From: Clostridium beijerinckii
GTDB lineage: Bacteria; Bacillota; Clostridia; Clostridiales; Clostridiaceae
DNA: 64,000 nucleotides
Direction of reading: 5' to 3'
NCBI RefSeq assembly: GCF_018223745.1
Contig: NZ_CP073653.1
Span: 1,479,001 to 1,543,000, forward strand
Every line of letters starts with the position of its first letter. Positions within the stretch are counted from its first letter, which is position 1. Both the position numbers and the translations under genes were made by a program. The notes under the pieces are model-generated. The model worked only from the letters and a program-made list of their open reading frames with translations. It had not been told where the DNA came from and made no database searches. Shown here one piece after another: positions 1-7,736 of this stretch.

Positions 1-66
1 AATCATATAAATCATCAGAATGAATTTTAAGTATATATAAAATACAAATTTAAGGAGCTGAGCATT

Positions 67-1260
67 ATGTTTAATAGTATAGAAGAGGCATTAAAGGATA
101 TTAAAGAAGGGAAAATGATAATAATTGTAGATGACGAGGGAAGAGAAAATGAAGGAGATTTAGTAATTCCAGCAGAACTGGCTAATGGAGAAAATATTAA
201 TTTTATGATTAAGTACGCGAGGGGACTTGTTTGTACGCCAGTGGAAGAAGAAATTGCAGTGAAACTTGGATTAAATCCAATGGTTGAAAAAAATACGGAC
301 AACCATGAAACTGCTTTTACAGTATCCATAGATCATAAGGATACGACAACAGGCATATCAGCATTTGAAAGAGCTTATACAATAAACAAACTTGTAACTG
401 CAAGTGAAGGCGATGACTTTAGACGACCAGGCCATGTATTTCCTTTGATAGCTAAGAATGGCGGAGTATTTGAGAGGATTGGACATACAGAGGCATCGGT
501 AGATTTGGCAAAGCTTGCAGGATTTAAAGGTGCGGCAGTTATATGTGAAATAGTAAAAGACGATGGAACAATGGCAAGGCGTGATGATTTGATAAAGTTT
601 GCTAAGGAGCATAACTTAAAGATAGTTACTATAGCTGATCTAGTTAAATACAGAAAAGAAGAACATTTAAGTGTCGTTATGGAAACGGAAGCTAATCTTC
701 CAACTAAGTATGGGAATTTTAAAGTACTCGCATTTAAAGAAAAAGATTCCTCAAAATGTCATTTGGCTTTAGTCAAAGGAGATATTAAAAATAATGATGA
801 ACCAATACTTGTTAGAGTTCATTCTGAATGTTTAACTGGAGATGCTCTAGGATCTAGAAAATGCGATTGTGGAGAACAATATGAAGCTTCGATGAGAATG
901 ATAGCAAAAGAGGACTCAGGAATACTTCTGTATATGAGACAGGAAGGAAGAGGAATTGGCCTTTTAAATAAATTGAAAGCATATGCACTTCAAGATGAGG
1001 GATTGGATACAGTAGATGCAAATTTAGCTCTAGGATTTAGAGAAGACATGAGAGATTACAAAACAAGTGCTGACATGCTTAAGATTTTAGGGATAAAGAA
1101 TGTTAGATTAATTACTAATAACCCAGATAAAATAGAAGGATTAGAAAAAAATGATATAAAAGTTTCAGAAAGAGTTTCAATACAAATGCCTTTGAATGAA
1201 AATGATGAATTTTATTTAAAGACTAAAAAAGAAAGAATGAATCATTTGCTAAATATTTGA
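67..1260 (+). CDS. ribBA: Bifunctional 3,4-dihydroxy-2-butanone 4-phosphate synthase / GTP cyclohydrolase II
   Basis: Makes both precursors of riboflavin in the cytoplasm: DHBP from ribulose 5-phosphate (N-terminal half) and the diaminopyrimidine from GTP (C-terminal half). Residues 1-200 carry the RibB acidic motif DDEGRENEGD, RRPGHVFPL and GHTEASVDL. Residues about 205-397 carry the GTP cyclohydrolase II zinc motif with three cysteines (SECLTGDALGSRKCDCGEQ) and RQEGRGIGL. At 397 residues it has the normal fused length. The ATG follows TAAGGAGCTGAGC at ideal spacing. It is followed by ribH, so this is the tail of a ribD-ribE-ribBA-ribH type operon whose front lies before the window; any FMN riboswitch would be there too. 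Confidence 0.97.
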   Translation: MFNSIEEALKDIKEGKMIIIVDDEGRENEGDLVIPAELANGENINFMIKYARGLVCTPVEEEIAVKLGLNPMVEKNTDNHETAFTVSIDHKDTTTGISAFERAYTINKLVTASEGDDFRRPGHVFPLIAKNGGVFERIGHTEASVDLAKLAGFKGAAVICEIVKDDGTMARRDDLIKFAKEHNLKIVTIADLVKYRKEEHLSVVMETEANLPTKYGNFKVLAFKEKDSSKCHLALVKGDIKNNDEPILVRVHSECLTGDALGSRKCDCGEQYEASMRMIAKEDSGILLYMRQEGRGIGLLNKLKAYALQDEGLDTVDANLALGFREDMRDYKTSADMLKILGIKNVRLITNNPDKIEGLEKNDIKVSERVSIQMPLNENDEFYLKTKKERMNHLLNI

Positions 1261-1427
1261 TGATCAAATTCTAATAACATGTTACTGCATTTAAAGTAAT
1301 ATTAGCTGAGATAAATTAGGTGGAATATTTGTGGTTATAAGTTCAATTAGTATTTAGTTTACATGTAGATCTAATTGAAGTTGATAAAAAATAAAATAAA
1401 TAATATAAAATATTGGAGGAAAAAATA

Positions 1428-1892
1428 ATGAATATATTTGAAGGAAATTTAGTTTCAGAAGGATTAAAATTTGGGATAGTAGTAGGAAGATTTAATGAAT
1501 TTATTGGAGGAAAACTTTTAGAAGGCGCAATAGACGGATTAAAGAGACATGGTGTGAAAGAAGAAGATATCGATATTGCATGGGTACCAGGTGCCTTTGA
1601 AATCCCACTAATTGCTAAAAAGATGGCTAAGAGCCCTAAATACGATGGAGTAATATGTTTAGGAGCAGTAATAAAAGGATCTACATCACATTATGACTAT
1701 GTTTGCTCAGAAGTATCCAAGGGAATTGCAAGTGTTTCTCTTGAAAGTGGAAAGCCAGTAATTTTTGGTGTTCTTACAACAAATACTATAGAACAAGCAA
1801 TTGAAAGAGCGGGAACTAAAGCTGGTAATAAAGGATATGAAAGTGCAGTTTCAGCTATCGAAATGGCGAATCTAATTAATACAATAGGATAA
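1428..1892 (+). CDS. ribH: 6,7-dimethyl-8-ribityllumazine synthase
   Basis: Condenses DHBP with the ribitylamino-pyrimidine to give lumazine, the penultimate riboflavin step; family members form icosahedral or pentameric shells. Visible family signatures are [12 protein letters not shown] near the N terminus, the substrate-binding [23 protein letters not shown] with the catalytic His, and [12 protein letters not shown] chose ATG 1428 over an in-frame TTG at 1413 because that TTG lies inside the Shine-Dalgarno TTGGAGG; the protein is then 154 residues, normal for RibH. The 167-bp gap after ribBA contains a 9-bp inverted repeat (1342-1350 with 1371-1379) but no U-tract. The stop codon coincides with the end of a large palindromic repeat. 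Confidence 0.97.
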   Translation: MNIFEGNLVSEGLKFGIVVGRFNEFIGGKLLEGAIDGLKRHGVKEEDIDIAWVPGAFEIPLIAKKMAKSPKYDGVICLGAVIKGSTSHYDYVCSEVSKGIASVSLESGKPVIFGVLTTNTIEQAIERAGTKAGNKGYESAVSAIEMANLINTIG

Positions 1893-2171
1893 GCCAACTA
1901 TAATCTATACTTATGCGTATAGCTCACCGAAATGAATAATATACTTTTGTTCCAGTTTCTGGGTAATTCTGATGGGTGATTCTAAGGCTATAAAGTTGCA
2001 CCCAAAGTGCTAGCCTCAAAGAACGAGCTTTGAACTAGCACATTTGTAACAACTTATAGCCAAAGAATCACATCCATCAAAATTACCAATGAAACATTCC
2101 ACAAAAGTATATTACTCATTTCTAGTTGGAAGATATTTCATAGTTTAAGTATAGTTTATGATTGTGTTATC
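1888..2171. repeat. Family A long-palindrome repeat, copy A1
   Basis: The element is a near-complete inverted repeat of about 284 bp. The left arm begins GATAAGCCAACTATAAT (its TAA is the ribH stop) and the right arm ends with the imperfect complement, ending GTTATC at 2171. Well-conserved inner arms are 1931-1986 against 2060-2120. The centre holds a second hairpin, AAAGTGCTAG...CTAGCACATTT, between about 2000 and 2045. Related sequence occurs at 18335-18693 and, decayed, at 2625-2700. No open reading frame of useful size lies inside. It may be a non-autonomous mobile element or a structured 3' region of the rib mRNA. Confidence 0.75.
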
Positions 2172-2464
2172 TATATGGGATCATGAAAATACATTAAGCT
2201 TATAAATATATGTATATACTTATATAGGATTAAAGGTATATATTTTTAAAGAAATATATGTATGTATAAAAATATTTTCATATGTAAATATATAAATATT
2301 TATAGGAAACATCAGGTGTAAGGGCCATTTATGGCTATAAGAGAACCTATCATTTCTAGCGTGGCATAGATATATATTTGATTTATTATACGAGTACATT
2401 CACAAAAGAAGTCAAATTACTTGTGTGGAGGAAACAAAGTAAGATGTCAAGGCTATTTGGAGGA

Positions 2465-2523
2465 AGAGGGTTAACGCTTTGCTTATTCAATTTAAAATGG
2501 AATAAGTTTAAGTGGAACCCTCT
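2465..2523 (+). other. Two-part stem-loop in the rib-lacI spacer
   Basis: AGAGGGTT (2465-2472) pairs with AACCCTCT (2516-2523), and inside it CTTATTC pairs with GAATAAG. A short pyrimidine-rich tail follows. It could be a weak terminator or a remnant of the surrounding repetitive DNA. Nothing else in 2172-2998 is clearly genic apart from a short coding-like fragment at 2733-2861. Confidence 0.3.
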
Positions 2524-2624
2524 TTCTCTTAATTATTTCTGAAGTTCTCATAGCTTTTCGGAATAAAATATTTATAATTTTGGTAAGCTCCATATTAGTC
2601 GTGATATATAAAAAGACAAAACAA

Positions 2625-2700
2625 TTATTAGTTGGATTTATACTATGATATATCATTAACTAGAAAGTGGAAACATTTTTATGCAGCAGGCATTTAAAAA
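2625..2700. repeat. Family A repeat, decayed partial copy A3
   Basis: Matches the segment 18588-18655 of copy A2: AGTTGGATTTATACTATGA, then a degenerate version of the ACTAGAAACTGGAACA block and a diverged end. Roughly three quarters of positions agree by eye. It shows that the spacer before the LacI gene has accumulated more than one repeat copy. Confidence 0.5.
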
Positions 2701-2732
2701 TGAGATGTTAAAAGTTCTTAATTGGAGGTTGT

Positions 2733-2861
2733 TCAAATAATGCTTGTCACAATGAAATTGGGAGCAAGCATTATTTGTGCAACCCGCAATTTAGCACTTT
2801 CAGCGAAATTTTCATAGTCCTGCGAAATAACAATGTCTCTACTTTCGGTGAATTGACGCAT
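2733..2861 (-). pseudogene. Possible short coding remnant, 42 codons
   Basis: The minus strand reads ATG at 2861 through 42 sense codons to TGA at 2735-2733. The peptide (MRQFTESRDIVISQDYENF, then AESAKLRVAQIML) looks more protein-like and less A+T-rich than the surrounding spacer. There is no good ribosome binding site, and I do not recognise a family. It may be the residue of a lost gene, or chance. Confidence 0.2.
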
Positions 2862-2998
2862 AATGCCATCTATATAAGAAAAGTATCACAACAGTTTGAC
2901 TATATTTTGCTTGTGAGATACACTTAACTTAGATTTGTTTTCAGCAAAATCTCGTGTTTAATTTTTTTGGACTATGCGAGCTAAAGGAGGAAGTTAAG

Positions 2999-4003
2999 TT
3001 GGCCACTATAAAGGAAATAGCTTCTATAGCAGAAGTTTCTATAGCAACAGTTTCTAGAGTTTTAAATTTTGATGAAACATTAAATGTAAGTGATGCAACA
3101 AGGGAAAAAATATTAAAAATAGCAGATGAACTTGATTATGTTTCAGCAAAAACAAAAAAAGCTAAGAATAAGAAAAGTAAGGATATAGGAATTATTTATT
3201 GGTATAACTATGAGGAAGAATTAGGAGATCCATATTACTTATCAATAAGGTTAGCTGCTGAAAAAAAATGTAATGAAAATAATTTTAATTTGGTGAAGCT
3301 AAGTGAGGATAGCAGTATTGAGGATGTTAAGAATGTTAGTGGAATAATTGCTATTGGAAAGTTCTCTTCAAGTATCATAGATAAATTAGCAAGTGCCAAT
3401 GATAATATAGTATTTGTAGATTTTTCACCTGATGAAAATAAATTTGATTCAGTAATGGCGGATTTAGGAAAAGCAACTTATGAAATCTTAGATTATTTGT
3501 ATAGTTTAGGCCATAGAAAGATTGGTTTCATTGGTGGGAATAAATTAGAATGCATAGATTATAGAGATATATATTTGGATAAAAGGGATATGAAATATAA
3601 AGAATTTATGGAAAGTAAGAATATCTATAATAATAAATACATATATGAGACGGAGAGATTCACTTTTAAAGCTGGATATAATCTTATGAAGGAAGCATTA
3701 AAATCTAAAAATAACATAACAGCTTTTTTTATTGGAAATGATACAATGGCAGTCGGGGCTTACAAAGCAATTTCAGAGGAAGGATTATCAATACCAGAGG
3801 ATATAAGCATAATTGGATTTAATGATCAGCCTAGTGCAAAGTATATGATACCAGCTCTAACTACAATAAGAATACCAAGTGAGTATTTAGGAAAAGCAGC
3901 TGTTGACTTGCTGCTTGAAAATTTGAATGGAATTAGGGAATATAATAAAAAAGTAATAATACCAACTGAATTTAAAATTAGAGAGAGTTGTAAGAGAATA
4001 TAG
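2999..4003 (+). CDS. LacI-family transcriptional regulator, GanR/LacR-like
   Basis: Sugar-responsive repressor, probably of the downstream ABC transporter and beta-galactosidase genes. Residues 1-50 are the LacI helix-turn-helix and hinge (MATIKEIASIAEVSIATVSR, then VLNFDETLNVS), followed by a periplasmic-binding-protein-like effector domain with typical ALGHRKIGFIGG-like and IIGFNDQPSAKY motifs and a C-terminal LTTIRIPSEYLG. The start is TTG 2999, eight bases after AAAGGAGG; an in-frame GTG at 2954 would add a poor N-terminal extension. The protein is then 334 residues, normal for the family. The gene ends in its own terminator, so it is a separate transcript from the transporter. Galactan or galactoside sensing is inferred from neighbours only. 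Confidence 0.88.
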   Translation: MATIKEIASIAEVSIATVSRVLNFDETLNVSDATREKILKIADELDYVSAKTKKAKNKKSKDIGIIYWYNYEEELGDPYYLSIRLAAEKKCNENNFNLVKLSEDSSIEDVKNVSGIIAIGKFSSSIIDKLASANDNIVFVDFSPDENKFDSVMADLGKATYEILDYLYSLGHRKIGFIGGNKLECIDYRDIYLDKRDMKYKEFMESKNIYNNKYIYETERFTFKAGYNLMKEALKSKNNITAFFIGNDTMAVGAYKAISEEGLSIPEDISIIGFNDQPSAKYMIPALTTIRIPSEYLGKAAVDLLLENLNGIREYNKKVIIPTEFKIRESCKRI

Positions 4004-4012
4004 AAAATAAGC

Positions 4013-4047
4013 AGTAGCCTTTTGTGGAAAAGGGTTACTATTTTTTT
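4013..4047 (+). terminator. Intrinsic terminator of the LacI-family gene
   Basis: AGTAGCCTTTT (4013-4023) pairs with AAAAGGGTTACT (4028-4039) and is followed by seven T. The stem allows a G-U pair. It starts ten bases after the stop codon. Confidence 0.8.
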
Positions 4048-4057
4048 GCTCTAAATG

Positions 4058-4165
4058 AATATATATGCAAAAACAATTCTTCATCATAATTCTAAAAATA
4101 TTGCAAGAATTTTAGCCGTAATTGTGAATTATGAAATGTGCATTGTGAATTGCAACATATATATT
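4058..4165. repeat. Family C short interspersed repeat, copy C1
   Basis: About 108 bp bounded by AATATATATGCAA and its imperfect complement TTGCAACATATATATT. It contains the shared core ATTCTAAAAATATTGCAAGA and TTGTGAATT blocks. Three further copies lie at 29853-29962, 44239-44339 and 63005-63104, all intergenic. It has no coding capacity; the size and terminal inverted repeats suggest a MITE-like element. Confidence 0.8.
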
Positions 4166-4205
4166 TAAACTTTTGAAGAATTAGATAAAGAAAAAATACA
4201 AAAAG

Positions 4206-4240
4206 CATGTTAGATTTTTATCACCATTAAATCTAACGTG
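4206..4240 (+). other. 12-bp stem-loop upstream of the sugar transporter
   Basis: CATGTTAGATTT (4206-4217) pairs with AAATCTAACGTG (4229-4240), with one G-U pair and an 11-base loop. No U-tract follows directly. The role is unknown. Confidence 0.35.
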
Positions 4241-4373
4241 AAGATTAAATTCTTTTATTGAAAAAGACGAGTTTAATATTTACATCAAACTAATAAAAAA
4301 ATGCTAATAACCAAAAAAAGTACAAATCCCAATATTAATATTATAAAATTATTACAAATTGATACCAATAATG

Positions 4374-4412
4374 CAATAACGTTTACTATATTGAGAATGC
4401 TATAATGTAAAC
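4374..4412 (+). promoter_or_regulatory. Promoter and candidate LacI-type operator of the transporter operon
   Basis: TGCTATAAT (TATAAT at 4401-4406) is an extended -10 element. Around it GTTTAC (4381-4386) and GTAAAC (4407-4412) form an inverted pair, and AATAACGTTTA at about 4375-4385 has the central CG palindrome typical of LacI-family operators. Binding by the regulator encoded at 2999-4003 is inferred. Confidence 0.5.
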
Positions 4413-4480
4413 AAATACATAACTAATATAAATTAGAAAATTATTTATGTATAAACTTTAATTTCAAGGGGGAATAATTT

Positions 4481-5794
4481 ATGAAACTTAAAAAGATTAT
4501 GGCTGCAGTTGTAACTGGCATGATGGCTTTTAGTTTAATAGCATGTGGTTCATCATCAGGTGGTAGCAATGCTTCATCATCAAGCAAAGGAAAAGATGAT
4601 AAAACAATTACTATCTGGGCTTGGGATGATACATTCAATATAAAAGCAGCTAATATGGCTAAAGAAAAATATCTAAAGGATCACCCGGATGTAACTATTA
4701 ACGTAGTAAGTATGGCACAAGATGATGTAGTGCAAAAATTAAATACAGGTCTTTCATCTGGAACATATGATGGGCTTCCTAATGTTGTGTTAATTGAAGA
4801 CTATAAAATTCAAAATTATTTGCAATCTTATCCAGGCGAGATTAAAGATTTAAGTGGAAAAATAGATAAAAGTAAATTTATGGATTATAAATTAAAATCT
4901 ATGCAGCAAGGTGATAAGACTTACGGGGTACCATTTGATAGTGGCGTAACAGCGTTATTTTATAGAACAGATTTAATTGAACAAGCTGGATATAAGAAAG
5001 AAGATATGCAAAACCTTACTTGGGAAAAATATATAGAAATTGGTAAAGCTGTTAAAGCTAAAACTGGAAAAGCTATGATAACTATAGATCCAAGTGATTT
5101 AAATCAACTAAGAGCTATGATGCAATCAGCTGGTTCATGGTATGTTAAAGATGATGGAAAAACAGTAAATATTGCTGGTAATCAAGCTTTAAAAGATGCA
5201 ATTAATATATACAAGCAAATGGTTGATGCAGGAATTACAAAGCAAGTATCAGGATGGGATGCATTTATAGCAGCATTCCAAAAAGGTGACGTTGCTACTG
5301 TGCCAAGTGGATGTTGGGTTTCATCTTCAATACAAGCTTCTGAAGACCAGAGTGGAAAATGGGCAGTAGCAGCTATTCCAAGAATGGCTTCAAATCCAAA
5401 ATCAGTTAATGCATCTAACCTTGGTGGTAGTAGCTGGTATGTTCTAGATAAGGTTGGAAATTCAGATTTAGCTGCTGACTTTTTAGCAAATACTTTTGCA
5501 TCAGATGATGCTTTAATGAATGATTTAGTTCCAGCAATTGGTTTAGTAAGTACATTAAAATCAGCAAGTACAAGTGAAAATTATAGTAAGCCAATAAAAT
5601 TTTATGGAGATCAACAAGTATTTAAAGATTTATCAGCTTGGGCTGAAAAGGTTCCATCTGTAAACTATGGTCTTTACACATATCAATTGGAAAGTGTTAT
5701 GTCAGAAGGGATGCAGGCTATTGTTAATGGAGCCGATATAGACGAAACTCTTCAGAAAACTCAAGCTCAAGCAGAAGCAGCTGTAAGCAAATAA
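4481..5794 (+). CDS. ABC transporter sugar-binding lipoprotein (family 1), GanS-like
   Basis: Extracellular lipid-anchored receptor that captures an oligosaccharide for import. The signal peptide runs to a lipobox LIAC with the lipidated Cys at residue 22, followed by a Ser/Gly-rich linker. The mature part has the MalE/cyclodextrin-binding fold pattern (ITIWAWDD, YGVPFDSGVTALFYRTDL, NLGGSSWYVLDK); length is 437. It is first in an operon with two permeases and a GH42 beta-galactosidase, so the ligand is probably galacto-oligosaccharide from galactan or lactose-type beta-galactosides. GGGGGAATAATTT precedes the ATG. The ligand itself cannot be read from the sequence. Confidence 0.9.
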   Translation: MKLKKIMAAVVTGMMAFSLIACGSSSGGSNASSSSKGKDDKTITIWAWDDTFNIKAANMAKEKYLKDHPDVTINVVSMAQDDVVQKLNTGLSSGTYDGLPNVVLIEDYKIQNYLQSYPGEIKDLSGKIDKSKFMDYKLKSMQQGDKTYGVPFDSGVTALFYRTDLIEQAGYKKEDMQNLTWEKYIEIGKAVKAKTGKAMITIDPSDLNQLRAMMQSAGSWYVKDDGKTVNIAGNQALKDAINIYKQMVDAGITKQVSGWDAFIAAFQKGDVATVPSGCWVSSSIQASEDQSGKWAVAAIPRMASNPKSVNASNLGGSSWYVLDKVGNSDLAADFLANTFASDDALMNDLVPAIGLVSTLKSASTSENYSKPIKFYGDQQVFKDLSAWAEKVPSVNYGLYTYQLESVMSEGMQAIVNGADIDETLQKTQAQAEAAVSK

Positions 5795-5834
5795 CACAGA
5801 TAAAATAACCGTAATTTGAAAAATATGAATTTGT

Positions 5835-5882
5835 AAAGGCTATTTGTTAAAAGTTTAAATATATGTTTAGCAAATGGCCTTT
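5835..5882 (+). terminator. Intra-operon stem-loop between binding protein and permease
   Basis: Bases 5835-5851 pair with 5866-5882 over 17 positions, two of them G-U, with a 14-base loop and a short T run at the 3' side. It sits between the binding-protein stop and the permease start at 5908. Such elements commonly cut read-through or protect the upstream mRNA end, giving an excess of binding protein over permease. That role is inferred here. Confidence 0.65.
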
Positions 5883-5907
5883 TATAAATCCTAAAGGAGT
5901 TGAAAAA

Positions 5908-6804
5908 ATGAAACGCAAAATTGGATCTGGTATTAACAGCAAAGAAAACTTTTGGGGATGGATTTATGTAGCATTAGGTACATTTTTAATAGGACTATTT
6001 GTGTTTTTTCCAATGATACAATCTTTGATAATGTCACTACAATCAGGTAAAGGTAATAATTTAAAATTTAGTGGTTTTAGTAACTATGTGAGAATGTTTT
6101 CAGATGCAACTTTGATTAAAGCAGTTGGAAATACATTTATATTTTTAATAGTCCAAGTTCCAATAATGATTATTTTAGCACTTATTATTTCTTCAGTTCT
6201 CAATGATAAAAAATTAAAATTTAGTGGCTTTTTTAGAACAGCAATTTTCTTACCTTGTGTAGCATCTTTAGTTGGATATTCAGTTATTATAAAGAGCATA
6301 TTTGCATCAGATGGTTTAGTAAATAAATTGCTTATCAATATACATTTAATTTCAGTACCAATTGAATGGATTACAGATCCATTTTGGGCTAAGATATTGA
6401 TTATTATAGCCATAACATGGAGATGGACAGGTTATAATATGATATTTTATTTGTCAGGCTTACAAAATATTGATCATTCGATTTATGAAGCAGCAGAAAT
6501 TGATGGAGCATCTCCATTTAAAAAATTCATATCTATAACAGTGCCACTATTAAAACCTATAATATTATTTACAACAATTACTTCAACAATTGGTACATTA
6601 CAGTTATTTGATGAACCTATGAATATCACAAAAGGTGGTCCTGCCAATGCAACAACTACCATTTCTAAATATATATATGACTTATGTTTCACATATACAC
6701 CAGACTTTGGATATGCAACAGCGGTAGCTTATCTTGTTGTTATTATAGTGGTAGTGTTAGCTATAATCCAATTCAAAATAGGAGGAGATAAGAATGACAA
6801 GTAA
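5908..6804 (+). CDS. Sugar ABC transporter permease, MalF/GanP-like
   Basis: Inner-membrane channel subunit. About six transmembrane segments are visible from residue 20 on. The cytoplasmic EAA loop EAAEIDGASPFKKFISITVP, which docks the ATPase, is present near residue 210. ATG 5908 is chosen because AAAGGAGTTG precedes it; the in-frame ATG at 5863 lies inside the preceding stem-loop. The protein is 298 residues. Its end overlaps the next permease by 11 bp, indicating translational coupling. No ATPase gene is nearby, so it must share a multi-substrate ATPase (MsmX-type) encoded elsewhere. Confidence 0.92.
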   Translation: MKRKIGSGINSKENFWGWIYVALGTFLIGLFVFFPMIQSLIMSLQSGKGNNLKFSGFSNYVRMFSDATLIKAVGNTFIFLIVQVPIMIILALIISSVLNDKKLKFSGFFRTAIFLPCVASLVGYSVIIKSIFASDGLVNKLLINIHLISVPIEWITDPFWAKILIIIAITWRWTGYNMIFYLSGLQNIDHSIYEAAEIDGASPFKKFISITVPLLKPIILFTTITSTIGTLQLFDEPMNITKGGPANATTTISKYIYDLCFTYTPDFGYATAVAYLVVIIVVVLAIIQFKIGGDKNDK

Positions 6805-7627
6805 AATGAATAGAGTATTTAAATATATATTTTTGAGTATAGCATCTTTTGTTTCTATATTTCCGTTTTTTTGGATGGTTATTAGTGCAACAAATAAATC
6901 TGTTGATGTAACAAGAGGAAAACTAATTCCTGGGCATAGCTTTATGGAAAATTTAAATAATCTTTTTAAGCCAGAATTGGGATTTGCTTCTTCATTAGTT
7001 AATTCAGCAGAAATTGCGATTATAACTACAATTCTTGCACTCCTTGTTTCATCAATAGCAGGATATGGATTTGAAATATTTAGAACAAAAGCTAGAGATA
7101 GACTATTTAACATTTTACTTTTGTCTATGATGGTTCCATTTTCAGCTTTGATGATTCCATTATTCAAATTTTTCTCAAATTTAAAAAGTTCACCATTGGG
7201 CTTTCTTGGGGTGAATACATTATGGGCTGTAGTTTTGCCTAGTGTTTGTACTGCATTTTTAATTTTCTTCTTTAGACAAAATGCTAAATCATTTCCTAAA
7301 GAAATTTTAGAAGCAGCAAGAATTGATGGTTTGGGCGAAGCTGGAATTTTCTTTAAGATATTTTTCCCAACTATGAGAACAACCTATGCAGCAGCAGCGA
7401 TTATAACATTTATGAGTGCATGGAATGCTTATTTATGGCCATTGATTGCATTGCAATCACCAGAAAAGAAAACTGTTTTACTTATAATTTCAAAGTTAGC
7501 GTCAAGTTACTCCCCAGATTATGGATTAATAATGATGGCTATAGTAATTACGACTTTACCAACTGCATTTGTATTCTTTGTTATGCAAAAACACTTTGTT
7601 GCAGGAATGACTGGTTCAATAAAATAA
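6794..7627 (+). CDS. Sugar ABC transporter permease, MalG/GanQ-like
   Basis: Second membrane subunit of the uptake system, 277 residues, six predicted transmembrane segments. The EAA loop reads EAARIDGLGEAGIFFKIFFP at about residue 175, and the C terminus is the typical QKHFVAGMTGSIK of the MalG group, a strong family marker. Start ATG 6794 follows AGGAGGAG inside the end of the previous gene. The GH42 gene begins 109 bp downstream with no terminator in between, so co-transcription is likely. Confidence 0.93.
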   Translation: MTSKMNRVFKYIFLSIASFVSIFPFFWMVISATNKSVDVTRGKLIPGHSFMENLNNLFKPELGFASSLVNSAEIAIITTILALLVSSIAGYGFEIFRTKARDRLFNILLLSMMVPFSALMIPLFKFFSNLKSSPLGFLGVNTLWAVVLPSVCTAFLIFFFRQNAKSFPKEILEAARIDGLGEAGIFFKIFFPTMRTTYAAAAIITFMSAWNAYLWPLIALQSPEKKTVLLIISKLASSYSPDYGLIMMAIVITTLPTAFVFFVMQKHFVAGMTGSIK

Positions 7628-7736
7628 AATTTAATAGAACTAAAGTATAAGTATATATAAATTTTAAATAATATAATTCATTAAATAATTAGAATCTGAA
7701 AAAATAAGAGTTTTATAAAATATTGGAGGGTAGCTT

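Noticed and set aside
1697..1897. Minus-strand open frame across ribH
   Set aside because: Antisense shadow of a well-supported gene; no start signal.
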